Source of the DNA: Pseudomonas sp. B33.4
GTDB taxonomy: Bacteria; Pseudomonadota; Gammaproteobacteria; Pseudomonadales; Pseudomonadaceae
Reading direction: 5' to 3'
DNA length: 64,000 nt
Assembly (NCBI RefSeq): GCF_034555375.1
Contig: NZ_CP140706.1
Coordinates: 5,323,001 to 5,387,000 of the forward strand
This document shows, in pieces, positions 8,501 through 19,132 of the stretch. The translations under genes and the position numbers were made by a program. The number at the start of each line of letters is the position of its first letter. The first letter of the stretch is position 1. The notes under the pieces are model-generated. The model was given only the letters and a program-made list of their open reading frames with translations. It did no database searches and was not told the origin of the DNA.

Positions 8501-9636
8501 AGTTTTGCCGCCGCTTCGCGCAGCGTCTCCTCGCGTTTGGCAAAGCACAGGCGCACCAGGCGCTGGCCTTCGGGTGGATTCTGGTAGAACACCGACACCG
8601 GAATACTCGCCACGCCGTGCTCGCGGGTCATCCACATGGCCATCTCGACGTCATTCAGGTCAGGACGGATCTGTGAGTAATCGACCAGTTGGAAATAGGT
8701 GCCGGTGACACGTTTGAAGGTGAAGCGCGACGGCGTCAACAGATCACAGAACAGGTCGCGCTTGGCCTGATAGAAACCCGGCAGTTCTTCGACGTGTTCC
8801 GGGTGCTCGGCCATGTAATCGGCCAGAGCATATTGCAGCGGAGTGACACCGCAGAAACTGACGTACTGGTGGACTTTGCGCAGTTCGGCCGTCAACGCTG
8901 GCGGCGCGACGACGTAGCCAGTCTTCCAGCCGGTGACGTGATAGGTCTTGCCGAACGAGCTGACCACGAACGCGCGCTGATACAGCTCTTCATGGGCGAG
9001 CACGCTGACGTGGGGCACGCCGTCGAACACCAGGTGTTCATAGACTTCGTCGCTGATCAGGTAGATGTCGCGATCACGGATCAGCGCCGCCAGTTGATCG
9101 AGTTCGGCACGACTGATCAGCGCGCCGCTGGGGTTGTGCGGGGTGTTGATGACGATCATTTTCGTGCGCGGACTCAGGGCCGCAGCGAGCTGGTCGAAAT
9201 CGATGGAAAAGTCGTCCGGGTTCAACTGCACATGCACGCAGCGACCGCCCGCCAGCTCTGTCGCCGGTTCGTAGCTGTCGTAGCACGGATCGAACACGAT
9301 GACTTCATCGCCGCTGTGGATAACCGCCTGAATCGCACAGAAGATCGCCTGGGTCGCGCCCGGCGTCACCGTCACTTCGCTGTCGGCATTGACCTGTACG
9401 CCATAGCTGCGAGCGATTTTCGCCGCAATCTGCTCGCGCAGCGCCGGCAAACCGGTCATCGGTGAATACTGGTTATGGCCACTGGCGATGTGTCGACCGA
9501 CTGCGTCACGCAACGACTGCGGGCCGTCAAAATCAGGAAAGCCCTGAGACAGGTTGATCGCGCCGGTCTGCGCCGCGAGCTGAGACATCTGCGTGAAAAT
9601 CGTGATGCCGACATTCGGCAGCTTACTGGTGATCAT
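8488..9636 (-). CDS. Methionine aminotransferase (YbdL/MtnE-like, PLP class I)
   Basis: A 382-residue fold-type I aminotransferase. The pyridoxal-phosphate lysine is K230 in SSFGKTYHVTGWKTG; D196 in SDEVYEHL and N167 in PHNPSGAL are the usual cofactor contacts. Sequence style (INLSQGFPDFDGP, QYSPMTGLPALRE) places it with YbdL/KAT-like enzymes that use methionine or glutamine as amino donor, as in methionine salvage from 2-oxo-4-methylthiobutyrate. The ATG at 9634-9636 gives the conserved MITSKLPNVGITIFTQMS start; nine upstream codons are discarded. It overlaps the downstream amidase gene, with which it forms a functional pair. Confidence 0.88.
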   Translation of the reverse strand: MITSKLPNVGITIFTQMSQLAAQTGAINLSQGFPDFDGPQSLRDAVGRHIASGHNQYSPMTGLPALREQIAAKIARSYGVQVNADSEVTVTPGATQAIFCAIQAVIHSGDEVIVFDPCYDSYEPATELAGGRCVHVQLNPDDFSIDFDQLAAALSPRTKMIVINTPHNPSGALISRAELDQLAALIRDRDIYLISDEVYEHLVFDGVPHVSVLAHEELYQRAFVVSSFGKTYHVTGWKTGYVVAPPALTAELRKVHQYVSFCGVTPLQYALADYMAEHPEHVEELPGFYQAKRDLFCDLLTPSRFTFKRVTGTYFQLVDYSQIRPDLNDVEMAMWMTREHGVASIPVSVFYQNPPEGQRLVRLCFAKREETLREAAAKLCVI

Positions 9637-9710
9637 CGGTAGCCCCTTGCAGGTGAGCTGCAAGTTTCAAGCGCCAGGCTGCAAGTTTCAAGCATCAAAC
9701 TGTCAGACAC

Positions 9711-9740
9711 AAAAAAGGGCTCTGAAAAGAGCCCTTTTTG
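9711..9740. terminator. Bidirectional terminator after der
   Basis: AAAAAAGGGCTC tgaaaa GAGCCCTTTTTG is a compact symmetrical hairpin with an A tract on one side and a T tract on the other. It lies about 40 nt downstream of the der stop, in the leftward direction. Confidence 0.88.
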
Positions 9741-9780
9741 CTTTGACTTGAAGCTTGCAGCTCGAAACTCGCAGCTGCTT

Positions 9781-11250
9781 TTATTTCTTGTCGCGGCGCT
9801 TCTTGTCAGCTTTTTTGTGGTGCGACATCAAACGACGCTTCTTGTTGACCTGGCGGTCGGTCAGCGTGGTCTTGTTGCCTTCGTACGGGTTCTCGCCGCC
9901 CTTGAACTCGATGCGGATCGGCGTACCGACCAGCTTCAGTACACGACGGTAGGTGTTCTCGAGATAGCGCACATACGACTTCGGCACTTTCTCGATCTGG
10001 TTACCGTGGATCACGATGATCGGCGGGTTGGCACCACCCAAGTGGGCGTAGCGCAGCTTGATCCGGCGATTGTTGACCATCGGCGGCGCGTGCTCGCCAA
10101 CCGCGTCTTCCAGAATCTGGGTCAGACGGTTGGTCGGCCAGCGGGTAACCGCCGATTTGAACGAGTTCTGTACGGAAGCGTAGAGGTTGCCTACGCCAGT
10201 GCCGTGCAGGGCCGAGATGAAGTGGATGTCGGCGTAATCAACGAAGAACAGACGACGCTGCAGCTCGACCTTCACATAGTCGCGCTCGCTCGGCGTCATG
10301 CCGTCCCACTTGTTGATCGCGATGACCAGCGCACGACCCGACTCGATGGCAAAGCCCAGCAGGTTGAGGTCGTGATCGACCACGCCTTCGCGGGCGTCCA
10401 TCACGAAGATCACTACGTTGGCGTCTTTGATCGCTTGCAGGGTTTTGACCACGGAGAATTTTTCGACTTCTTCGTGGATCTTGCCGCGCTTGCGCACACC
10501 AGCGGTGTCGATCAGCGTGTACTTCTCTTCATTGCGTTCAAACGGGATGTAGATACTGTCGCGCGTGGTGCCTGGCTGGTCATAAACGATTACCCGGTCT
10601 TCACCGAGCATGCGGTTGACCAGGGTCGACTTGCCGACGTTCGGCCGGCCAATGATCGCGATCTTGATCCCGTCTTTTTCGCTCGGGCCAGGAATGCGCT
10701 TGGCTTCCTCGCCTTCGGCAACGATCTCTTCTTCGCCTTCTTCCGGCTCTTCTTCGTCTTTAGGGAAATCACCCAGGGCGATTTCCAGCATCTGGGTGAT
10801 GCCACGGCCGTGAGCACCGGCGATCGGGATCGCATGACCCATGCCCAGAGGCGCGAATTCAGCGCGGGCCATTTCCGGGTCGATGTTGTCGACCTTGTTG
10901 GCCACCACGTAGGAACGCTTGTTACGTTTGCGCAGGTGTTCGGCGATCATCTGGTCGGCGGCGGTAAAACCGGCCTTGGCATCTACCAGGAACAGCACAA
11001 CATCGGCTTCTTCAATGGCCAGCAGCGACTGCTCGGCCATTTTTTCGTCCATACCGTGCTCGTCACCGGAGATACCACCGGTGTCGACCAGAATGTAGGA
11101 ACGCCCTTGCCACTTGGCCTCACCGTACTGGCGATCACGGGTCAGACCGGACAAGTCGCCGACGATGGCGTCGCGAGTCCTGGTCAGGCGGTTGAACAAG
11201 GTGGATTTGCCGACGTTCGGTCGGCCCACCAGGGCGATTACGGGAACCAT
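9781..11250 (-). CDS. der: Ribosome biogenesis GTPase Der (EngA)
   Basis: Essential double GTPase acting in 50S subunit maturation. The 489-residue protein has two G domains, each with a [10 protein letters not shown]-loop (about residues 8-16 and 200-208) and DTAG/DTGG switch II motifs. NKVDN and NKWDG base-recognition motifs follow, and the protein ends in a KH-like domain and a basic tail ([20 protein letters not shown]). An acidic linker ([12 protein letters not shown]) joins the two G domains. The ATG at 11248-11250 ([11 protein letters not shown]) is the family start. A terminator separates it from bamB upstream, so it probably has its own promoter. Confidence 0.97.
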   Translation of the reverse strand: MVPVIALVGRPNVGKSTLFNRLTRTRDAIVGDLSGLTRDRQYGEAKWQGRSYILVDTGGISGDEHGMDEKMAEQSLLAIEEADVVLFLVDAKAGFTAADQMIAEHLRKRNKRSYVVANKVDNIDPEMARAEFAPLGMGHAIPIAGAHGRGITQMLEIALGDFPKDEEEPEEGEEEIVAEGEEAKRIPGPSEKDGIKIAIIGRPNVGKSTLVNRMLGEDRVIVYDQPGTTRDSIYIPFERNEEKYTLIDTAGVRKRGKIHEEVEKFSVVKTLQAIKDANVVIFVMDAREGVVDHDLNLLGFAIESGRALVIAINKWDGMTPSERDYVKVELQRRLFFVDYADIHFISALHGTGVGNLYASVQNSFKSAVTRWPTNRLTQILEDAVGEHAPPMVNNRRIKLRYAHLGGANPPIIVIHGNQIEKVPKSYVRYLENTYRRVLKLVGTPIRIEFKGGENPYEGNKTTLTDRQVNKKRRLMSHHKKADKKRRDKK

Positions 11251-11282
11251 GCGGCTCTCCACTTCGTTATTTCAGAAAATAC

Positions 11283-11306
11283 AAAAGCCGCTGCGAGGCA
11301 GCGGCT
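11283..11306 (-). terminator. Terminator downstream of bamB
   Basis: In the leftward direction AGCCGCTGC ctc GCAGCGGCT is followed by TTTTGTATTTT. It lies in the bamB-der gap and would end the hisS/yfgM/bamB transcript. Confidence 0.8.
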
Positions 11307-11389
11307 GGTGCTCGGGGCAACACTGCGGGAGTGAACAGGTCCACTTCCACGAGTGAAGCTGCCTGGGGTGTTATCCCCAAGCATAGTTG

Positions 11390-12541
11390 TTACTTGATGG
11401 TCAGGGCTTCCAGTTTGCCGCTGTTGCCATACACATAAATCGTGTCACCCACCACCAGCGGACGGGCACGCAGGCCGTCGCTGTCGATGCGCTCACGGCC
11501 GACGAAACGGCCGTCAACCTGACTCAGCAGGTGCAGATAACCTTCCAGGTCACCTACTGCTACATAGCTGGAGAACACTTCCGGAGCCGACAGTTGACGG
11601 CGAGCCAGCGAATCGTTGCTCCACAATGCAGTGGTGGAACGTTCGTCGACGCCTTCAACGGTGCCCGAAGACAGGCTCACGTAAACGCTACCGAAACCCT
11701 GGGCGATACCGGCGTAGCTCGACGCGTCGCGCTGCCAGAGTTGACGACCGCTTTCCAGATCCAGTGCCGCCACGCGACCCTGATAGCTGGCAACGTACAG
11801 CGTGCCACCGGACAGCAGCAGACCGCCGTCGATGTCGACCACGCGTTCCAGTTCCGAACGACCTTGTGGAATCGCGATCCGTTGTTCCCAGACCGGCACG
11901 CCGTTGGAAATGTCCAGAGCGACCACTTTGCCAGTCGACAGGCCAGCCACCGCGAGGCGGTTGGTGACCAGCGGAGCACTGGTGCCACGCAGGGTCAATA
12001 CAGCCGGAGTGCTGTCATACACCCAGCGCTGAGTACCGGTCGATGCATCCAGACCGATCAGACGATCGTCCTGAGTCTGCACCACCACCACGTCGCCATT
12101 GTTGGCCGGCGGCGCGAGGACTTCGCTGTTGACGCGAGCGCGCCACTTCTCTTCACCGTTGCTGGTGTCGAGAGCAACGACTTCACCGCGCAGGGTGCCG
12201 ATCAGAACCAGACCGTAACCCACGCCAACGGCGCCGGAGACAGGCAAATCAAGATCCTGCTTCCACTTCACATCGCCATTGCCGCGATCCATGGCCATCA
12301 CCACACCGGTCACATCGGCGGCGTAGATGGTGTCACCGTCGATCGCCGGCACCAGCATGTTGTAGGTTTCGCCCTGACCGTCACCGATCGAACGACTCCA
12401 CTGCTTGTGCAGAACCACTTCTTCTTTGAAGTCGGTCAGTTCGGCTGGTGGCAATTCTTTTTTGCTGTTGCTGCTGCAACCCGCGGCCAGAAGGGCCAGA
12501 GCCAGCAATGCTGCATGCTTCCAACGGATCACGTCACGCAT
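11390..12541 (-). CDS. bamB: Outer membrane assembly lipoprotein BamB
   Basis: Lipoprotein of the BAM complex, which inserts beta-barrel proteins into the outer membrane. The 383-residue product has a lipoprotein signal ending LLAAGC (lipidated C22) and then repeated beta-propeller blades with typical PQQ-like motifs (GDTIYAADVTGVVMAMDRGNGDVKW, GEVVALDTSNGEEKW, GRVAALDLESGRQLW). The ATG at 12539-12541 is chosen because it places the signal peptide correctly. It overlaps yfgM by 8 bp. The yfgM-bamB-der order is the usual gammaproteobacterial arrangement. Confidence 0.96.
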   Translation of the reverse strand: MRDVIRWKHAALLALALLAAGCSSNSKKELPPAELTDFKEEVVLHKQWSRSIGDGQGETYNMLVPAIDGDTIYAADVTGVVMAMDRGNGDVKWKQDLDLPVSGAVGVGYGLVLIGTLRGEVVALDTSNGEEKWRARVNSEVLAPPANNGDVVVVQTQDDRLIGLDASTGTQRWVYDSTPAVLTLRGTSAPLVTNRLAVAGLSTGKVVALDISNGVPVWEQRIAIPQGRSELERVVDIDGGLLLSGGTLYVASYQGRVAALDLESGRQLWQRDASSYAGIAQGFGSVYVSLSSGTVEGVDERSTTALWSNDSLARRQLSAPEVFSSYVAVGDLEGYLHLLSQVDGRFVGRERIDSDGLRARPLVVGDTIYVYGNSGKLEALTIK

Positions 12542-13175
12542 CCCCTTTGGCCAGGTCGTCGAGCTTGATTTGAAGGCCACCGACCGCCGCTTCATCCGAC
12601 AGTGCCGCCTTGGCTTTTTGATACGCCTTGTTCGCGTCATCGGTACGGCCCAGCTGCACCAGCAGGTCGCCCTTGAGTTCTTCGCGAGTCGCCAGGAACG
12701 CTTTGTCGGCGTCGCCGTCGAGCAGTTTCAGAGCATCTTCAGCCTTGTTCTGTGCGCCGAGTACCTGCGCCAGACGCTGACGGGCGATTTCGCCCAGCGC
12801 CGGGTTGGCCGGTTTGTCGACGATGGCTTTCAGCTCGGTAGCGGCGTCGTCCAGCTTGCCGCTGTCCACGGCCACTTTGGCCACGAACAGGCTGCCGTAC
12901 TGCGCATAGGCAGAACCGCCGAATTCGCTGTTGAGCTTGCCGGCCAGATCCGCAACGCGGGCAGCATCAGGCTTGCCGTCAGGCGTCAGCGTAGTTTCCA
13001 GCAATTGCTGATAGAGCACCGAGGCGCCTTGCGACTGGTTGCTCTGGTACTTGTGATATGCCTGCCAGCCGAACACGATGACCAGCGCCAACAGGCCGCC
13101 GGTGACCAGAGGTTTGCCGTTGCGTGTCCACCAGTCCTTCAAATCCGCCAACTGTTCGTCTTCGGTACTCGACAC
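12534..13175 (-). CDS. yfgM: YfgM-like inner-membrane TPR protein
   Basis: A 213-residue protein anchored by one N-terminal membrane segment (TGGLLALVIVFGWQAY, about 24-39), with the rest periplasmic and built of tetratricopeptide-like helices. E. coli YfgM associates with the SecYEG translocon and periplasmic chaperones such as PpiD. The start MSSTEDEQLADLKDWWTRNGK is typical. The gene lies between hisS and bamB, overlapping bamB, which supports the assignment. Confidence 0.9.
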   Translation of the reverse strand: MSSTEDEQLADLKDWWTRNGKPLVTGGLLALVIVFGWQAYHKYQSNQSQGASVLYQQLLETTLTPDGKPDAARVADLAGKLNSEFGGSAYAQYGSLFVAKVAVDSGKLDDAATELKAIVDKPANPALGEIARQRLAQVLGAQNKAEDALKLLDGDADKAFLATREELKGDLLVQLGRTDDANKAYQKAKAALSDEAAVGGLQIKLDDLAKGDA

Positions 13176-13216
13176 CCCAATACTCCTTAATCGCTAAATC
13201 GGCTGTTTGGACAGCT

Positions 13217-14506
13217 TCAACCCTGCACGACGCAGGTGGCCAGGTGAGCGGCGAGCGCATCCCAGGCAATGCTTTGTTGTTCGCCCTGGCCACGCAGGGG
13301 TTTGAAACCTACCACTTGCTGGGCCATTTCGTCGTCACCGAGGATCAGTGCGTACAGCGCACCGCTCTTGTCGGCCTTCTTGAACTGGCTTTTGAAGCTG
13401 CCGGCGCCGGCATTGACTTGCAGACGCAGGTTTGGAAGTTGATCACGAACACGTTCAGCCAGGGCCAGACCGGCCAGCTCGGCTTCTTCACCGAAGGCGC
13501 AGAGGTAGACATCGACCTGACGGGAGATTTCTTCCGGGATCTGCTCCAGGGTTTCCAGCATCAACACCAGACGCTCGATGCCCATGGCGAAACCAACGCC
13601 GGTGGTCGGCTTGCCGCCCATTTGCTCGACCAAACCGTCGTAACGGCCGCCCGCGCAAACAGTGCCCTGAGCGCCGAGCTTGTCGGTGACCCATTCGAAA
13701 ACGGTTTTGCTGTAGTAATCGAGGCCGCGAACCAGTTTCGGGTTGAGCACGTATGGAATGTCGACGGCATCCAGACGCGACTTCAAACCTTCGAAGTGCG
13801 CACGGGACTCATCGTCGAGGTAGTCGGCCATCTTCGGCGCATCGACCAGCACCGCTTGAGTGTCGGCATTTTTCGTGTCGAGCACGCGCAGCGGGTTGGT
13901 TTTCAGGCGACGCTGGCTGTCTTCGTCGAGCTTGTCGTGGTGCGCCGAGAGATACTCGACCAGCGCTTCACGGTAGCGACCACGGGACTCGCTGGTGCCG
14001 AGGCTGTTGAGTTCGAGCTTGACCGCATCACGAATGCCCAGCTCGCCCCACAGGCGCCAGGTCATGGTGATCAGCTCGGCGTCGATGTCCGGACCGTCGA
14101 GGTTGAACACCTCCAGACCGATCTGGTGGAACTGGCGATAACGACCTTTCTGCGGACGCTCGTGGCGGAACATCGGGCCGATGTACCAGAGTTTCTGCAC
14201 CTGGCCACCGCCGGTGATGCCGTGCTCGAGCACAGCTCGCACGCACGCCGCGGTGCCTTCCGGACGCAGGGTCAGGGAGTCGCCGTTGCGGTCTTCGAAG
14301 GTGTACATCTCTTTTTCGACGATGTCGGTGACTTCACCGATCGAGCGTTTGAACAGCTCGGTGAACTCGACGATCGGCATGCGAATCTGCTTGTAACCGT
14401 AGTTATCCAGCAGACGCGCGACGGTGCCCTCGAAATAACGCCACAGCGGGGTCTGTTCGGGCAGGATGTCGTTCATGCCACGAATGGCTTGCAGAGACTT
14501 GCTCAC
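13217..14506 (-). CDS. hisS: Histidyl-tRNA synthetase
   Basis: Class II aminoacyl-tRNA synthetase charging tRNA-His. The 429-residue protein has motif 2 ([19 protein letters not shown]), the histidine-specific loops [15 protein letters not shown] and [15 protein letters not shown], and motif 3 ([13 protein letters not shown]). A C-terminal anticodon-binding domain begins around 330. The N-terminus [19 protein letters not shown] is canonical. It lies 38 bp downstream of ispG in a leftward series. Confidence 0.97.
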   Translation of the reverse strand: MSKSLQAIRGMNDILPEQTPLWRYFEGTVARLLDNYGYKQIRMPIVEFTELFKRSIGEVTDIVEKEMYTFEDRNGDSLTLRPEGTAACVRAVLEHGITGGGQVQKLWYIGPMFRHERPQKGRYRQFHQIGLEVFNLDGPDIDAELITMTWRLWGELGIRDAVKLELNSLGTSESRGRYREALVEYLSAHHDKLDEDSQRRLKTNPLRVLDTKNADTQAVLVDAPKMADYLDDESRAHFEGLKSRLDAVDIPYVLNPKLVRGLDYYSKTVFEWVTDKLGAQGTVCAGGRYDGLVEQMGGKPTTGVGFAMGIERLVLMLETLEQIPEEISRQVDVYLCAFGEEAELAGLALAERVRDQLPNLRLQVNAGAGSFKSQFKKADKSGALYALILGDDEMAQQVVGFKPLRGQGEQQSIAWDALAAHLATCVVQG

Positions 14507-14543
14507 TTTAAATCCTTAAATTCGTTCGGCGCTTCAGTCAGGC

Positions 14544-15653
14544 TCAGCCGCGCGCAATAACCGCAGCGTCAGCTTCGACCTTTTCGGCCGCTTTCTGGCG
14601 GATCAGCTTTTCCAGCTCGTCCACCAGATTGTCATTCGTCAGTTTCTGCGACGGCTTGCCGTCGATGTAAATCAGGTTTGGCGTACCGCCGGTCAAGCCG
14701 ATATGGGCTTCCTTGGCTTCGCCGGGGCCGTTGACCACGCAACCGATCACCGCGACATCCAGCGGCACCAGCAGGTCTTCAAGGCGCCCTTCCAGCTCGT
14801 TCATGGTTTTCACCACATCGAAGTTCTGCCGCGAGCAACTCGGGCAGGCGATGAAGTTGATGCCACGGGAACGCAGATGCAAAGACTTGAGAATGTCGTA
14901 ACCGACTTTCACTTCTTCGACCGGGTCGGCCGCCAACGAGATGCGGATAGTATCGCCAATCCCTTCGGCGAGCAGCATACCTAGGCCCACGGCGGATTTC
15001 ACTGTGCCCGAACGCAATCCACCGGCTTCGGTGATGCCCAGGTGCAGCGGCTGGACAATTTCTTTCGCCAGCAAGCGGTAGGCTTCGACGGCCATGAACA
15101 CGTCGGAGGCCTTCACGCTAACCTTGAAGTCCTGAAAATTCAGGCGCTCGAGGTGTTCAACGTGGCGCAGGGCCGATTCGACCAGCGCGGCTGGCGTCGG
15201 CTCGCCGTATTTCTTTTGCAGGTCTTTTTCCAGCGAACCGGCGTTGACGCCGATGCGGATCGGAATGCCGCGATCACGCGCAGCATCAACCACGGCACGC
15301 ACGCGGTCTTCGCGACCGATGTTGCCCGGGTTGATGCGCAGGCAGTCCACACCCAGTTCGGCCACGCGCAAGGCGATCTTGTAGTCGAAGTGGATATCGG
15401 CAACCAGCGGCACCTTGACCAGTTGTTTGATCTTGCCGAACGCCTCGGCGGCGTCCATGTCCGGTACCGAAACGCGAACAATGTCGACGCCGGCGGCTTC
15501 CAGACGATTGATTTGCGCAACAGTGGCGGCAACGTCATTGGTGTCGCTGTTGGTCATGCTCTGCACAGCGATCGGCGCATCGCCGCCCACCGGTACGTTG
15601 CCGACCCAGATCTTGCGCGAAACGCGACGTTTGATTGGAGATTCGCCGTGCAT
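14544..15653 (-). CDS. ispG: 4-hydroxy-3-methylbut-2-enyl diphosphate synthase
   Basis: Iron-sulfur enzyme of the MEP isoprenoid pathway that converts MEcPP to HMBPP. The 369-residue protein has the N-terminal TIM-barrel start ([22 protein letters not shown]) and a C-terminal 4Fe-4S domain with [12 protein letters not shown] and [18 protein letters not shown], giving the three cluster cysteines. The start [20 protein letters not shown] is family-like. It lies 3 bp after rodZ, a conserved pairing. Its cluster would depend on the isc genes a few kilobases away. Confidence 0.97.
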   Translation of the reverse strand: MHGESPIKRRVSRKIWVGNVPVGGDAPIAVQSMTNSDTNDVAATVAQINRLEAAGVDIVRVSVPDMDAAEAFGKIKQLVKVPLVADIHFDYKIALRVAELGVDCLRINPGNIGREDRVRAVVDAARDRGIPIRIGVNAGSLEKDLQKKYGEPTPAALVESALRHVEHLERLNFQDFKVSVKASDVFMAVEAYRLLAKEIVQPLHLGITEAGGLRSGTVKSAVGLGMLLAEGIGDTIRISLAADPVEEVKVGYDILKSLHLRSRGINFIACPSCSRQNFDVVKTMNELEGRLEDLLVPLDVAVIGCVVNGPGEAKEAHIGLTGGTPNLIYIDGKPSQKLTNDNLVDELEKLIRQKAAEKVEADAAVIARG

Positions 15654-15656
15654 GAC

Positions 15657-16703
15657 TTATTGACCCAACTTCAGGCGAGCAGTCTCGCCACTGGTGAACG
15701 GAGCGATATCGACCGGTTGGCCGTTGTAGCTGACCTGTGCGGCGCGGGCAACGCCCAGACGCACGTTGAGCGGCGGCTTGCCGGAAACCGATACGTTGTC
15801 GCCTTTATGCTTCAGACCACTGAACAGTACTTTGCCACGGCCATCGGTGACTTGTGCCCAGCAATCGGCGCTGAACTGCAATTGCACCTGGCCTTCGCCA
15901 GCAACGGGAGCGGCCGCTTCTGCGGTTGGGGCGGGAGTTGCTGGCACTACCGGAGCGGTAACGGTTGGCGCTGGCGTAGCAGGAACGCTTGGCGCCGGCG
16001 TGGCCGGATTGACGACAACCGGGGCTGGCGTATGAACCGGGGCGGTCGGCGTTACAGCCGGAGCAGCCGGTGCAGTTGGAGCGGTTGCCGGGGAGGCCGC
16101 TTCGGCGCCGGTCGATTCAGCGGTAGTTTCAGACTGCGGCAATGCCAATGCAGTCGAACTGTCAGTCTGATTTTCCTCGACGGCCTGATCTTCCGGCTCA
16201 TCGATCGGGTGAATCTGGGTGGTGCCGTCAGCCCCTTCGACTTCAACGTGCTCAGGCGCAAGAGAAGCCAGATCCTTGGTGCGTAGCGACGTCTGATCCT
16301 GCCACCAGACAAAGCCGCCGCCGATGACCGCAATCAGCAACAGCAGGCTGACAATACGCAAAATGGTGTGGGAAACCCGCACCGGCTCTTCGATACGGCC
16401 GAGGGCGTGAACATTGCTGCCCTGGGAATCGGTGCCAGTGGACTGGTCGAACTGCTGAACCAGAACGGTCTGGTCCATGCCGAGCAATTTGGCATAGGCG
16501 CGAATGTAGCCGCGAGCGAAGGTATGCCCCGGCAGCTTGTCGAAAGCGCCGGCTTCAAGGTTGCTCAGGGAGGTCACGGTGAGGTTGAGCTTGAGGGCCA
16601 CTTCAGCCAGCGACCAGCCATTGCTTTCGCGGGCCTGGCGCAGGGTCTCACCGGGGTTAACGCGATTCGCTGCTACAACTTCGGGATGCGCCGCTTTCAT
16701 CAT
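15657..16703 (-). CDS. rodZ: Cell-shape protein RodZ (helix-turn-helix membrane protein)
   Basis: Bitopic inner-membrane protein linking MreB to the elongation machinery. The 348 residues comprise a cytoplasmic helix-turn-helix of the Xre/Cro type (about 17-85, GETLRQARESNGWSLAEVALKLN), one membrane segment (ILRIVSLLLLIAVIGGGFVWW, about 113-133) and a periplasmic linker very rich in Ala, Pro and Thr (about 190-270). A C-terminal DUF4115 beta domain follows (VQLQFSADCWAQVTD ... LNVRLGVARAAQVSYNGQPVDI). The start overlaps the pilW stop (ATGATGA). The low-complexity linker is the usual variable part. Confidence 0.93.
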   Translation of the reverse strand: MMKAAHPEVVAANRVNPGETLRQARESNGWSLAEVALKLNLTVTSLSNLEAGAFDKLPGHTFARGYIRAYAKLLGMDQTVLVQQFDQSTGTDSQGSNVHALGRIEEPVRVSHTILRIVSLLLLIAVIGGGFVWWQDQTSLRTKDLASLAPEHVEVEGADGTTQIHPIDEPEDQAVEENQTDSSTALALPQSETTAESTGAEAASPATAPTAPAAPAVTPTAPVHTPAPVVVNPATPAPSVPATPAPTVTAPVVPATPAPTAEAAAPVAGEGQVQLQFSADCWAQVTDGRGKVLFSGLKHKGDNVSVSGKPPLNVRLGVARAAQVSYNGQPVDIAPFTSGETARLKLGQ

Positions 16704-17458
16704 TGCTCCGACAGGTATTGCTGATATTCCGGCGTACCGGGATAGAGTCGTTTTAGTTGCAGGCCATAACTGGCGGCCTTGTCGCGATCTTCAAACACTT
16801 TTGCCAGCCGAACGCCGAGCAATAGACTACGTGCATTTTGTTCGGTCAGCAGGCTGAAACGGTCGTAATAGTCACGTGCGGGCACATAATGCCTGTCTTC
16901 GAAGGACAACTCAGCCATTTCCAGCAATGCGCGCGGTTGTTGACGATTCAAACGCAGTGCCTTTTCCAGCTGTTGCTGCGCCAGATCACGCTGACCGAGC
17001 TTCGCGGCGGTCATGCCGAGGTTTTCGAACACACGCGAACGCTCAGGATACAGGGTATCGGCGGCGGCCTGTTCAAAACGCTCGTAGGCTTCTTTATAAC
17101 GCTGTTGTTCGTAGAGAAAACTGCCGTAGTTGTTGAGGATGCGCGCATCGGCGGGACGGGAGGACAAAGCCTTGCGGAAGTGTTCGTCGGCCAGCTCAGG
17201 CTCCATTTCGGACTGGAACACCAAGCCGAGGGCCGCGTTGGCATCAGGATCGGAACCGTCGATGTCCAGCGCCTTCTTCAGCGGCACCTTGGCCCGCTCG
17301 GTCATGCCTTGCTGCAAGTATCCCAGCCCCAGCTGCACGTAGGCAGCCCGCGCTTCATCGCGGCCCTTGCTGGTCTTCATCGGGTTGTAGTCACCCGACA
17401 GGACACAACCAGCACACAGGCTGGCCAACAGCAACAGCAGCGCAAAGCGCAGGGACAT
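16700..17458 (-). CDS. pilW: Type IV pilus biogenesis/stability lipoprotein PilW (PilF-like)
   Basis: Outer-membrane lipoprotein with TPR repeats that helps assemble the PilQ secretin. A signal peptide with lipobox LCAGC (C18) begins the 252-residue product. It is followed by about six TPR units (AAYVQLGLGYLQQGMTERAKVPLKKAL, DANAALGLVFQSEMEPELADEHFRKAL, RILNNYGSFLYEQQRYKEAYERFEQA and others). It is called PilF in P. aeruginosa. It sits between rlmN (12 bp) and rodZ (overlapping), the conserved order. Confidence 0.92.
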   Translation of the reverse strand: MSLRFALLLLLASLCAGCVLSGDYNPMKTSKGRDEARAAYVQLGLGYLQQGMTERAKVPLKKALDIDGSDPDANAALGLVFQSEMEPELADEHFRKALSSRPADARILNNYGSFLYEQQRYKEAYERFEQAAADTLYPERSRVFENLGMTAAKLGQRDLAQQQLEKALRLNRQQPRALLEMAELSFEDRHYVPARDYYDRFSLLTEQNARSLLLGVRLAKVFEDRDKAASYGLQLKRLYPGTPEYQQYLSEQ

Positions 17459-17470
17459 AGAGATCCTCTC

Positions 17471-18619
17471 TTAGTTAGTGTTCGCGGCGTTCTGTGCCAG
17501 ATCGCTGTCGGCGCTCAACTCGCGCAAGGCGATGTAACGTTCGCTGCGACGGGTGCGATCCAGCACCTGCCCTACCAATTGACCACATGCGGCGTCGATG
17601 TCTTCACCACGGGTGGTGCGGACAGTGACGTTGAAACCGGCCTGATGCAACTGATCCTGGAAACGACGGATCGCGTTGTTACTCGGGCGCTCGTACCCGG
17701 AATGCGGGAACGGGTTGAACGGAATCAGGTTGATCTTGCACGGAATGTTCTTCAGCAGCTCGATCATCTCGACGGCGTGTTCAACCTTGTCGTTGATGTC
17801 CTTGAGCAAGGTGTACTCGATGGTCAGCACACGTTTCTCGCCAAGGGCGGACATGTAGCGCTGGCACGACTCGAGCAGCATCTTAAGCGGATATTTCTTG
17901 TTGATCGGCACCAATTGGTTACGCAATGCGTCATTCGGTGCGTGCAGCGACAACGCCAGGGACACGTCGATGTGCTTGGCCAGCTCATCGATCATCGGCA
18001 CCACGCCCGAGGTGGACAGGGTCACGCGGCGCTTGGAGATCCCGTAGCCGAGGTCATCCATCATCAGATGCATGGCGGCGACGACGTTGTCGAAGTTCAG
18101 CAGCGGCTCACCCATGCCCATCATCACCACGTTGGTGATGGCACGGTCGACGGTTGCCGGGACGCTGCCAAAAGATTTGTTGGCAATCCACACCTGGCCG
18201 ATGACTTCGGCGGCGGTGAGGTTGCTATTGAAGCCTTGCTTGCCGGTGGAGCAGAAACTGCAATCCAGGGCACAGCCTGCCTGGGACGAAACGCACAGAG
18301 TGCCGCGTTTGCCCTGGGGAATGTACACGGTCTCGACGCAGCTGCCGGACGCCACGCGCACCACCCACTTACGGGTGCCGTCGCTGGAGATGTCCTCGCT
18401 GACCACTTCCGGACCACGGACCTCAGCAATAGCCTTGAGCTTGTCGCGCAAGGCCTTGCTGACGTTCGTCATGGCGTCGAAATCATCGACACCAAAGTGG
18501 TGAATCCATTTCATTACCTGACCGGCACGGAAACGCTTCTCCCCGATTGAGTCGAAGAATTTTTCCATTTCCTGTTGAGTCAGACCCAGCAGGTTGGTTT
18601 TTACAGTCGATGTAGTCAT
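17471..18619 (-). CDS. rlmN: Dual-specificity RNA methyltransferase RlmN
   Basis: Radical SAM enzyme that makes 2-methyladenosine at A2503 of 23S rRNA and A37 of some tRNAs. The 382-residue protein shows the CxxxCxxC cluster motif C116-C120-C123 in [12 protein letters not shown]. The conserved [13 protein letters not shown] motif and the second catalytic cysteine near the C-terminus ([11 protein letters not shown]) are also present. The start [18 protein letters not shown] fits the family. It lies 28 bp after ndk in the same direction. Confidence 0.97.
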   Translation of the reverse strand: MTTSTVKTNLLGLTQQEMEKFFDSIGEKRFRAGQVMKWIHHFGVDDFDAMTNVSKALRDKLKAIAEVRGPEVVSEDISSDGTRKWVVRVASGSCVETVYIPQGKRGTLCVSSQAGCALDCSFCSTGKQGFNSNLTAAEVIGQVWIANKSFGSVPATVDRAITNVVMMGMGEPLLNFDNVVAAMHLMMDDLGYGISKRRVTLSTSGVVPMIDELAKHIDVSLALSLHAPNDALRNQLVPINKKYPLKMLLESCQRYMSALGEKRVLTIEYTLLKDINDKVEHAVEMIELLKNIPCKINLIPFNPFPHSGYERPSNNAIRRFQDQLHQAGFNVTVRTTRGEDIDAACGQLVGQVLDRTRRSERYIALRELSADSDLAQNAANTN

Positions 18620-18647
18620 GGATTCACCTTCACTCTTAAGCCAATGC

Positions 18648-19073
18648 TTAGCGAGTGGTTACTTCAGTAGCTGCGAAGAAGTACGAGATTTCACGAGCAG
18701 CTGCGGCTTCGGAGTCCGAACCGTGAACAGCGTTGGCGTCGATGGAATCAGCGAAGTCAGCGCGGATGGTGCCGGCAGCAGCTTCTTTAGGGTTGGTAGC
18801 GCCCATCAGCTCACGGTTCAGAGCGATAGCGTTTTCGCCTTCCAGAACCTGAACAACAACAGGACCGGAGATCATGAAAGCAACCAGGTCGCCGAAGAAA
18901 CCACGAGCGCTGTGCTCAGCGTAGAAGCCTTCAGCTTCAGCTTTGGACAGTTGCTTGAGTTTCGAAGCTACAACGCGCAGGCCGGCTTTTTCGAAACGAG
19001 TGGTGATTTCGCCGATGACGTTTTTTGCAACAGCGTCAGGCTTGATGATGGAGAAAGTGCGTTGAACAGCCAT
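18648..19073 (-). CDS. ndk: Nucleoside diphosphate kinase
   Basis: Transfers the gamma phosphate from ATP to other NDPs, balancing nucleotide pools. The 141-residue protein is full length, starts [15 protein letters not shown] and has the phospho-histidine H117 in [10 protein letters not shown], plus [17 protein letters not shown]. It is separated from iscX upstream by a terminator that also seems to contain the ndk -10 element. Confidence 0.97.
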   Translation of the reverse strand: MAVQRTFSIIKPDAVAKNVIGEITTRFEKAGLRVVASKLKQLSKAEAEGFYAEHSARGFFGDLVAFMISGPVVVQVLEGENAIALNRELMGATNPKEAAAGTIRADFADSIDANAVHGSDSEAAAAREISYFFAATEVTTR

Positions 19074-19109
19074 GGTGTAACTCCAGAAACGGTAATTTGC
19101 GAAAAATTA

Positions 19110-19132
19110 AACCCGCGAATTATACGCGGGTT
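19110..19132 (-). terminator. Terminator at the end of the isc operon
   Basis: In the leftward direction AACCCGCG tataatt CGCGGGTT is followed by TAATTTTT, 30 bp after the iscX stop. Its loop contains TATAAT (see the promoter entry). Confidence 0.75.
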